Origin: Adiantum capillus-veneris
Taxonomy: Eukaryota; Streptophyta; Polypodiopsida; Polypodiales; Pteridaceae
DNA length: 64,000 bases
Direction of reading: 5' to 3'
Assembly: GCA_014529385.2 (NCBI GenBank)
Contig: CM043949.1
Span: 145,904,350-145,968,349 of the forward strand
The notes beneath the pieces are model-generated. The model ran no database searches, had not been told where the DNA came from, and saw only the letters and a list, made by a program, of their open reading frames with translations. Positions 52,421-64,000 of the stretch are shown one piece after another (the stretch's first letter is position 1; the number at the start of each line of letters is the position of its first letter). A program made the position numbers and the translations under genes.

Positions 52421-54137
52421 AAAGGTGTTCCAGCTCCTGGTTTGTAGTAGAGCGAGGCTATGGTTCGATAGCCTTGGTGATGAAGAAAAGGCAAATTGTG
52501 AAGCCCTGGAGGCGGCTTTTCAAAGCATATTTCTTGCAGATGCGCAGCTGGATAAAGTAAAGTGGAAGCTGGATGGTTTGAAGAAAATCTTGGAGGGTGA
52601 TTTTCAAGCATTTGAGAGGGAATTTGAAGCCCTATGGGGGAAATTGATCAAGGTAACTTCGGCAGAAAATGCCAAATTTTTAAAGTTGAGTAAATTCATG
52701 GGTTGCGTGCACAAAGAAGTGCGAAATAAGGTTGAGATAGATAGCCCGGTGCTGTATGAAGATGCGGTAGCTCTAGTGAAAGGGCGGACCAAAAAGATTT
52801 TGAAGAAGCGTGAGGCTAGGCAAGTTTTGCAAAGTGCAATGATGCCAAGGTAGTGTAATGCGGTGGTAGCCGAACCACAGGTGGTGCAAAGAGAAGTGCA
52901 AGTGCGAGAGATATGGTGGTTTCTATGCTAAAGATGCCGGCTAGAGTGGTTCCAATTGAGGAGCAAGTGCAGGTGGTTCCGGAGTGGACAAAAGATGTGT
53001 TGTCAAGTTCTAGTGTAGCTGTTAAAGCTCCGTTTGCAAACGACGTCGAACCGGTGAAGCTAGAGTAGATTCTTGAGCTTGAAACAGAAGAAGAGGCTGA
53101 GTCGAATGATAGTAGCTCTATGGATAGAGATTCGAGTTGGGAGACCGAGTCATCTCAGTCCAGGTATGATGAGTTTGACCTCTTACATGTGAGTGGAGAG
53201 ACAGTGAATGTGTGCAAGGAGCAGCATGAAATGCAAGCCAAGGTGCCTAATGAAGACCACGTAGAGCAGTCTAGGCCTACATGTGGTGAAGAGCAGGTAA
53301 ACCTGGTGTGTGGTACCATGCTAATGGCCATGTTGATGAAGGTAGCAATGGAGTGTGCCATAGTGGTGCAGCAAGTGCAAAGTTTTGCCAAAAGGCGTAA
53401 ATCAGCTATTTTGATGGAAGAAGAGGACGGTAATGCGATAAAGAATGAGTTTCTCTCTTCCTTGGCAGAGATTAAGGATGCAACGGTAGAAGGGCTGGTG
53501 GTTGCAACCGACAAGCGAGTAGTGCTTATTGACCTTGAAGGGCCAGTTGACAAAGAGGACCTCAATAATGCTAGAATTGAGTGCATGGCGTCGGGTTTGT
53601 AGCACTTTACCTGATGCATCCATTCGATGTTTTCTCAGCTCACCAAGGTTAAAGATACTAGTGTCGGATGCAAGCTTCAAGGTGGACTTGATACTTCAGG
53701 GCAGCGCGGAGTTAAAATTAGAGGTTCTTCCTAGGCAGTCAGTGCCCTCTATGACAGGTGATGCGGATTCCAAGGCGGTGTCCAAGCTTTTCAAGGAGCT
53801 TTGTGAGTGGTGGTTGAAGGGGATGCTAATAAAGGTGGATGTGCACTGTGGTGTTGAGCAGGTACAAGCTCTACTAGACAAGGATCTAGCTTTACATGGT
53901 TGGGAGATTGGGTCAAGTATGTCAAGTCTACTTCGTGGGAGCGATGGTGCAAGCAGAGCTTTGGATGGCGAGCACGATGGTGCTCTATTTGGTGTTCTTG
54001 GAGGTGCTTTGTTGCGAGTGGCCAGTTTGTCAATGAGTGCTAGGAGTGGTAGAGGTATGCTGCTAACAGTATGGCTATGTAGCTGGTTATGTGCCTTGGT
54101 GTGGCACTATTCAAGGGTGTTGCAGGTGGGTGGATGA
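52421..54137 (+). pseudogene. LTR-retrotransposon gag fragment, copy B
   Basis: Copy of 2216-3932 with the same truncated start and the same broken frames (52392-52853, 53120-53602, 53529-54137). Visible amino acid changes are few: R to Q and L to F in the first frame, G to R in the second, V to A in the third. Confidence 0.65.
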
Positions 54138-56824
<2,687 letters not shown>

Positions 56825-59800
56825 TGTGAGCGGGATGGAAACACACAGAACGCCTCTATAACGACCCGGCACACACTCTTGGGAAGATACACACACACAC
56901 TATGGGGCACCACTCGGCTTAGACAACACTCCTGGCCGAGACAGGGAACACACCTCTGGAGTGAGAGGAGAGAGACTATCCACTTGCCCACTCCACACAC
57001 ACACACACACCCAAAAAACTCAGCTCAAAAGAGGATAATTTCTGATGTTTAGATACAATTGAGCTTGGGCCAACACCAATGGGGCAAACAGCTCACACAA
57101 TATGGGTAAAAGATACCAGATACAATCACAAACTGGAGCAGAAACTTCGCTCATAGGAGAAACTTACACAGCCAAAATAGTAGAAAAAGAGGGAGGAATT
57201 TGGAAAAATGGACAGCTCCATCGCGTCCGGAACAGCCCAAAACCCCAGTCTACAATGTCAAAGTGCTCAAATCTGACCTTGGATGAGCAGTTTACGGCCA
57301 AAACAGGCTCCAAAAACCCCAAAAACACACCTGCGGCTGTTCCTCCTCTCTTCTCCACATTTTTTCTGGTCTTCTCTCTGTTTTTTCAGTTCCCACACTT
57401 AGATTTATTAGTTGGGCACCCTTGGCCTTTTAGATGACCTCAAACGGACCCCGAACAGGCCAAAAACTGACCTCGCAGTGCATAGTTGTCACCTTTTTGC
57501 ATCATTCGCACACTTGGCACTCAGCTTTTTTCAATAATGCGTCTCGCCACCACGTGAAGTGGCCCCAAAAATTGGTCCTCATGATGACCTTTCTGCATAA
57601 TTATCACAGGAAAACACCCACGTTGTGCCCGTACTTCTCCACGTGCAAGTATTGACCCCATTCGGCCTCCTGACACCACTAGATGCCATCTGACGCACCT
57701 GCTTACCTCATGTCGTCGGCCCACGGATAGCTTCCTCGAGACGTTTTACGCGCTACCAACTCCTCATTATTGTAGAAAAAACACACTGGTACTGGTGATA
57801 GTGAAAATCGATGCACTATGTACATGTTGTCCTACCTGTACACATGTGGGCCCCACGTAACCACCTGGCTCTAGAAAATGGGCAATCCTTTATTCAATGC
57901 ACCATGCATGTGTATATACATATGTGCAATCCCTTGCTCCAAAAAACTCCTGACATAATTTTCCCACCCCTTAGCCTACTAGAGCATTCATGCTCAACAG
58001 CAGCACTAGTAGATGCTCATTCCACCTGGATCAAAAGGCAAAAGGCATATCGCCTGATTCACAAGAAGCATCATAACACCACACCTACATTTGTCAACAG
58101 TCAACCAAAATGCACCATAGGCATATCCAACTAACACATCCGCCCTGTCTGGAGTTCCAAAAGCATAAATATTGCATGCCACATTCAACCCAACCGATAG
58201 AGACACCTCAAGTGACTCATCACCTGGCATCTTGGCTTCACCAGCCATAGCAACAACCTGCAAATCATGCACCCAAGTAGCTAAAAGCATTGTGTGAAGG
58301 TAAAGTTGTTGATATCCAAAGCACAAAAGTATCCCCGCAGCACACATATCCCTAGCATAGGCACCCACATAGCTGAGATTGGACTCATATATGCCAAACC
58401 CCTTCTCATCATCATAAGCATACTCATCATCACACATAACTTCATCCACATCATAATCATGGCTATCACCACTATCCATAGCTTCTAGCATGGGTTCATC
58501 AGTCTCCAAGAATACAGATCCCTGCTCTAAACCACAATCATGCTCACAAATTGGTTCAATCACTGCACATACATCAAAATTTGGCTTCAAAACAGGCTCC
58601 ACATCCAACAAATCCACAAAATGGCTCTCAACCTTGCTCTCTTCCCTAATTTCCAAGGAACTAGTATCCAAAGATACATGCTCATCATCAATAACCTCAA
58701 CCTCACACTCACACCCAGAATCACAAGGTACACAAGTAGCCAATGCATCCTCTTCAAGACTTTTCAATCCTGTATCCAAAGCATTACTCACCTCTTTAGG
58801 CTCTTCCAGAAACCTGTCAACCTGCAAGACCTCTTTACGCTTCACAATAGACCTTGGGAAGAAACGAGAAACATCATAGGATAGGCTACTTTTCACCTGC
58901 TTAGGCTTAACTTCATCTTCCATGTCAAATCCATCTTGCACATGCATACCTGTACTAATACCATGTTCCTCAAGACGCTTAAACTTCCATTCCTTGTGCT
59001 TTGCAATGCATACCGCATCTTCAAAAGACTCGGGCCTCTTCAACTCAACCTCGAACCGCAACCAAGGTGACAAACCATCAACAAAAAAACTTTTCTTCAA
59101 TGAACAAGGGGGGGTCTCATCCTTAAGAGCAACACACCAACGTGTCCATAAATCTATAAAACCGTGTACATAGGCATCAACACCTTGACAAGAAACTTGC
59201 TTAAGAGCATTGAGCTCATTCCATACTGCATTTGCATCTTCAAAAACTTGGAAACGCTCTAAAAAAGCTTCTATAAACTTGTCAAGACTCAAACCATAAG
59301 AAGAAGCCACTGCCTCTTGAGCTTCCAAATCCATGAACCAAACACGGGCCTCATCTTTCAAAAGCAATCCAAATAGCCTCAAAATCTTCTCCTCATCACA
59401 CATATTGTTGCTTATGCATGCCACCTCGACTTGCTCCAGAAAGTCTTCCGCATCTTCACCACTTCTTCCATGAAATTCCGGATAAGAGAAAGCCATGGCT
59501 ACCCAAGTTACGATGCTTTGAGAACCCCTTCAAACACACATGCAAGAACCCACAACTTCTGACTGACTCAATCCCCAGAAACCTCAATGGAGCTCAACTT
59601 TAGATAAGGACAAACACATGCACATCAAATGAGTTTTCATAGTTGATCATTGGAATTACAACAGGCAAAGGACATTCCAGGATCTCTCGTAATCTTCTTG
59701 GCCCGAACATAAAGACTATGCGTTGCTGGAAAAAAATCTTCCTGGACACATGAACATTTATCTGGATTCTCTGAGTTAAATGAAAAGGAGTGAATTGAGG

Positions 59801-62076
59801 TCCATTTTGATCATCCATTAAAGCCAACCATGAAGCTCCCAAGAAAGCACACCTGACTTATCCTCTGATTTTGCCAAAATTTCAGTAGCATAACAGCATA
59901 AATGGCTCAAAAGACCAAAAAACCAGCCATCATAACTTGAAAAAATTTTGACAGAGTTTCCCCAGAAGTAGAGCAGTCAGAACCCAAAATATAGACTGTA
60001 TATGTATGCATAAACTATCAACAATAGAACCCGAGCATCAAGTAGGAATCACTAGTACATAGCCTATGGTGAGGTCACAAAAAGGGTGCTCCAGCTACCT
60101 GTATCACCGAAAGGATCTCCACATTTGAGAATCCCCCAGCTCAATAAAACCTCACGCTATCGACCCTCACACGAAGGCTAATGCAAATCGCGTATAGTCA
60201 AGTCTTAGAAATGACTATCTTCCAGACCAAGTCTCAGAAATGGTTGGGACTACCAAATAAAACCAAATATGGCTCCACAAAGGCGTACAATGGCAGTTTC
60301 CACAAGTAACATACAATACCGGCAGACAATGCGCTCAAACAGGCGCCAACTGATGCATACCCACAGCAATTGCAAGTGACTCCCACTTGCCAATGTATCA
60401 CTTAACTCCAACTACCTGTACCTGTGTGAATCACCTATACTTGTACCTATCCCTGTAACCTGTAACCTATAATCTGCAACCTGTAATCCCGAATCTCGAA
60501 GCTTAAAGCTCGAAGCAGTTGGTACTCGAAGAAGATCCTCCGTGGGGGCGCCAAAAGAATGTGATCGGGATGGAAACACACAGAACGCCTCTATAACGAC
60601 CCGACACACACTCTTGGGAAGATACACACACACACTATGGGGCACCACTCGGCTTAGACAACACTCCTGGCCGAGACAGGGAACACACCTCTGGAGTGAG
60701 AGGAGAGAGACTATCCACTTGCCCACTCCACACACACACACACACACCCCAAAAAAACTCAGCTCAAAAGAGGATAATTTTTGACTTAACTCCAACTACC
60801 TGTACCTGTGTGAATCACCTATACTTGTACCTATCCCTGTAACCTGTAACCTATAATCTGCAACCTGTAATCCCGAATCTCGAAGCTTGAAGCTCGAAGC
60901 AAAAGGTACTCGAAGAAGATCCTCCGTGGGGGCGCCAAAAGAATGTGATCGGGATGGAAACACACAGAACGCCTCTATAACGACCCGACACACACTCTTG
61001 GGAAGATACACACACACACACTATGGGGAACCACTCGGCTTAGACAACACTCCTGGCCGAGACAGGGAACACACCTCTGGAGTGAGAGGAGAGAGACTAT
61101 CCACTTGCCCACTCCACACACACACACACACCCAAAAAACTCAGCTCAAAAGAGGATAATTTTGTATGTTTAGATACAATTGAGCTTGGGCCAACACCAA
61201 TGGGGCAAACAGCTCACACAATATGGGTAAAAGATACCAGATACAATCACAAACTGGAGCACAAACTTCGCTCATAGGAGAAACTTACACAGCAAAAACA
61301 GCAGAAAAAGAGGGGGGAATTTGGCAAAATGGACAGCTCCATCGCGTCTGGAACGGCCCAAAACCCCGGTCTACAATGTCAAAGTGCTCAAATCCGACCT
61401 TGGATGAGCAGTTTACAGCCAAAACAGGCTCCATAAACCCCAAAAACACACCTGCGGCTGTTCCTCCTCTCTTCTCCATGTTTTTTCTGGTCTTCTCTCT
61501 ATTTTTTCAGTTCCCACACTTATATTTATTAGTTGGGCACCCTTGGCCTTTTAGATGACCTCAAACAGACCCCGAACAGGCCAAAAACTGACCTCGCAGT
61601 GCATAGTTGTCACCTTTTTGCATCATTCGCACACCTGGCACTCAGATTTTTTCAATAATGCGTCTCGCCACCACGTGAAGTGGCCCCAAAAAGTGATCCT
61701 CATGATGACCTTTCTGCATAATTATCACAAGAAAACACCCACGTTGTGCCCGTACTTCTCCACGTGCAAGGATTGACCCCATTCGGCCTCCTGACGCCAC
61801 TAGATGCCATATGACGCACCTGCTTACCTCATGTCGTCGGCCCATGGATAGCTTCCTCGAGACGTTTTACGCGCTACCAACTCCTCATTATTGTAGAAAA
61901 AACACACTGGTACTGGTGATAGTGAAAATCGATGCACTATGTACATGCTGTCCTACCTGTACACATGTGGGCCCCACGTAACCACCTGGCTCTGGAAAAT
62001 GGGCAATCCTTTATTCAATGCACCATGCATATGTATATACATATGCGCAATCCCTTGCTCCAAAAAACTCCTGACA
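56825..62076 (-). mobile_element. Gag-only LTR retrotransposon, copy B
   Basis: Copy of 6577-11832: LTRs at 56825-57955 and 60944-62076, polypurine tract after 57955, and the same duplicated primer-binding-site block from about 60400. The flanks equal those of copy A, so this is a duplicated insertion and not an independent one. Confidence 0.85.
58006..59496 (-). CDS. gag: Retrotransposon gag protein, 496 aa, copy B
   Basis: Same 496-codon open frame as 7758-9248, with a Retrotrans_gag capsid domain in the first 180 residues and an acidic tail without a zinc knuckle. Two residues differ: V for L in the FEDANAVWNE segment and P for L in the GTPDRAD segment. Both copies remain open, which is expected if the duplication is recent. 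It is read toward the left from an ATG at 59496. Confidence 0.85.
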   Translation of the reverse strand: MAFSYPEFHGRSGEDAEDFLEQVEVACISNNMCDEEKILRLFGLLLKDEARVWFMDLEAQEAVASSYGLSLDKFIEAFLERFQVFEDANAVWNELNALKQVSCQGVDAYVHGFIDLWTRWCVALKDETPPCSLKKSFFVDGLSPWLRFEVELKRPESFEDAVCIAKHKEWKFKRLEEHGISTGMHVQDGFDMEDEVKPKQVKSSLSYDVSRFFPRSIVKRKEVLQVDRFLEEPKEVSNALDTGLKSLEEDALATCVPCDSGCECEVEVIDDEHVSLDTSSLEIREESKVESHFVDLLDVEPVLKPNFDVCAVIEPICEHDCGLEQGSVFLETDEPMLEAMDSGDSHDYDVDEVMCDDEYAYDDEKGFGIYESNLSYVGAYARDMCAAGILLCFGYQQLYLHTMLLATWVHDLQVVAMAGEAKMPGDESLEVSLSVGLNVACNIYAFGTPDRADVLVGYAYGAFWLTVDKCRCGVMMLLVNQAICLLPFDPGGMSIY

Positions 62077-62709
62077 ATGGCACGCATAAGCAATGTTGTT
62101 TTGTTTCATAAATTTTTTATTTAACTATGTGCTATTTTTTACACTGATTTCTAATCACTGTTTTTGACAAGTGTGGTTTGCAGATTCTTATATTTTCAAC
62201 TGAGGGCAATTGCTTTCCAACAGAGAGGTATGTAATGAAATTGATATATTTACTACAGCTGACATGTGGAAAAAGGCTAAGGGTTATGCGAAAGGATATT
62301 ACATTTTATGTATATTTGATTATTCAAGTGCTCTTTATGAGCTTTCGCCATTTATGTCTGGCCAACCAGTTTGTACTCACTTTTGACCATTCAAGAAAAC
62401 TATAAATCAAATACGTGCAAGAGGAAAATGGTCACTCTTGCACGGGGGGAGATTGCACACAGCATCCGTCTTATTCTTCTCTCTCCTTCTCTCTTCTCTC
62501 TCGCCGTGCTAGCGTAGCACTTCACTTTAGGACGTGCGTCTGCACATTCTCCCTCGCTCTATCTTGCTATCTATCTCTCTGTGTTCTTCTTGAGCTCGAT
62601 AATTAAGAGTGTGTGCTAGGATTCAGTAAGGCCTATTTATCATTTTATAGTATGTATTGTGCTATTTTGAGTATTTTGTAGGGCCATCATGCATCCGTTT
62701 GTAGCAATA
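62077..62709. other. Spacer, copy B
   Basis: Copy of 11833-12465, with the same 10-bp-arm hairpin near 62413-62443 and no recognised gene. Confidence 0.5.
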
Positions 62710-64000
62710 CACTACAAGAGGTTGTGTGCACTTGTGACGTTTTTAGCGACAGAAATACATTGGGTTTTTATACTCCCCGGCTTCACTAAGACCCTCGCTA
62801 ATAGCATTGATACAAGAACGTCGCTATAAGCATCGCTAAAACCCTCGCCATATAGCAACGCGTCTAGAGACGCTTATAGTGACGCTTACATGCTACATAT
62901 AGCGATGCTTATATTGACGCTTACATGCTACCTATAGCAACGCTTATAGCGACGTTGCAGAGCCTTATATAGCGACGCTCGAGAGCAAAAAAAATTGGTG
63001 GCAGGGAATTCAACCATATTGAATGTTTTAATAATAGAGTAAACCTAAATGAATCCAAGATAAGCCCAGATTCCCCTTTGAAAGAAAGTGCAAGGTATAG
63101 ACCCAAAGTAGTCACCCACAAGACAATATAACCATTAACTCCATCATTCATAGTATTGTTTGCAGAATAAAGATACAAAACTGACAAAAGTAAATCAATG
63201 ACAATTGTACACATCATAGGCAAAATCACTTGATTGTTAAGCTTTGCAAATGTAATAGTTACAACACCATTGTCATTATTGAGAAAATATACATGGTTTT
63301 CCAATAGTTACAAAAAGATGTATACACGTCATCTCATGATACATATCCGATGAAAAAACTAAACTAATGCTAGGCTAGATTGACGTCATCTAATCAGATG
63401 TCTCATCACGTCCAAGCGACGTATCTATCAGATATTGCAAAAAAAAACAATAAGGCAGCTTTCTGTAAGTATAAACATATAATTTACAAATCAATACAAC
63501 AAATAGAAAAGAGTAAATCCTAATACTAACCATGCCGCCGCAAGAACTCAGAAGTCCATCGGGACATTTAAGCCCTTTATGCCTGCGTACTCGCGCTCGT
63601 ATGGTGTGGGGTCACGTCCTGTCATGGACCACTGTTCAAAACATACAAAGAATCCATTATGTTAGAATTTAAAAGTACAAATAGACATAACTACCAAACC
63701 TAAAGAGCAATGCAAAAACTCGAAAAACTCGTCATGTAGCATGCTGATGACTCTATCTTTTAATTCACTTTGTACTTCACTCCAGGTGTTTAGTGAAGAG
63801 CGCGTGCAAGAGAATGTGTGCGTGTGCAGCAATGGAGAAGAGAGGAGAGGAGGAGACCTTGTGTTTGCAGGGGCTAAAACTCACACTCTACATGTGAGCC
63901 CCCTCATTCTATTATGTTACTGTACAGGGATTTCAAAATGACGTGATCACACTATAATTTCAGGTTAATAACAATAGAAATGCAAAATAACAAATATTAT
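62710..64000 (-). mobile_element. Left part of nested CACTA/Copia/hAT block, copy B
   Basis: The CACTA terminus CACTACAAGAGGT starts at 62710, the TTTAG duplication and Copia LTR at 63789-63794, and the hAT terminus CAGGGATTTC at 63925. The window ends 76 bases into the hAT element. The three-level nest therefore existed before the duplication. No gene is recognised between the subterminal repeats and the LTR. Confidence 0.85.

Overview
The window is a transposon-dense piece of a plant nuclear genome. I place it in plants because of a CACTA (En/Spm) TNP2-type transposase with the plant-style C-terminal domains, a plant-style BED/DUF659 hAT transposase, LTR elements primed by initiator-Met tRNA (TGGTATCAGAGC), long CT/GT microsatellites and TATA-box promoters. 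A repeat-rich seedless plant such as a fern is my guess, at low confidence. I see no ordinary host gene, no rRNA or tRNA gene and no CRISPR array. Nearly every recognisable coding segment belongs to a mobile element.

Layout. 1-2215: LTR-like sequence with a 47-base G run, then a CACTA transposase fragment fused to a retrotransposon gag. 1758-13756 (copy A) recurs almost identically at 51963-64000 (copy B, cut by the window end), with a repeat period of about 50.2 kb. Each copy holds the gag fragment, an unassigned 2.6-kb tract with a CT/AC microsatellite, and a complete gag-only LTR element (6577-11832 and 56825-62076). From 12466 to 31546 there is a three-level nest. The outer layer is a CACTA element with 13-bp CACTACAA termini. 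Inside it, with a perfect TTTAG target duplication, is a minus-strand Copia-type element (13550-25150). Inside one LTR of that lies an 8.4-kb hAT element (13681-22045). 31547-36250 is microsatellite-rich with nothing recognised. 36253-37512 carries a repeated near-palindrome. 37806-42000 is a decayed Ty3/gypsy gag-protease. 43335-45068 is LTR-like sequence ending at a primer-binding site. 45554-49039 is an intact-ended Copia derivative with TCTTG target duplications. 49045-51962 has scraps of gypsy protease and integrase.

The most interesting object is the hAT element. Besides a broken transposase on the minus strand, it carries a converging gene set on the plus strand: a helical domain plus protein kinase with all catalytic residues present, then a coiled-coil plus RING-finger reading frame. 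Both ends have the same plan: a CAGGGATT terminal repeat, a cluster of GCCYGNCGGGC palindromes, a TATA box, then a tandem array. The kinase frame is open while the transposase has three stops and a frameshift, so the cargo appears better preserved than the mobility gene. I know of no described hAT family with this cargo, but I could not search.

The two Copia-type elements (13550-25150 and 45554-49039) belong to one non-autonomous lineage. Both keep gag, a zinc knuckle, a protease-like domain with a destroyed active site, and only the last stretch of reverse transcriptase.
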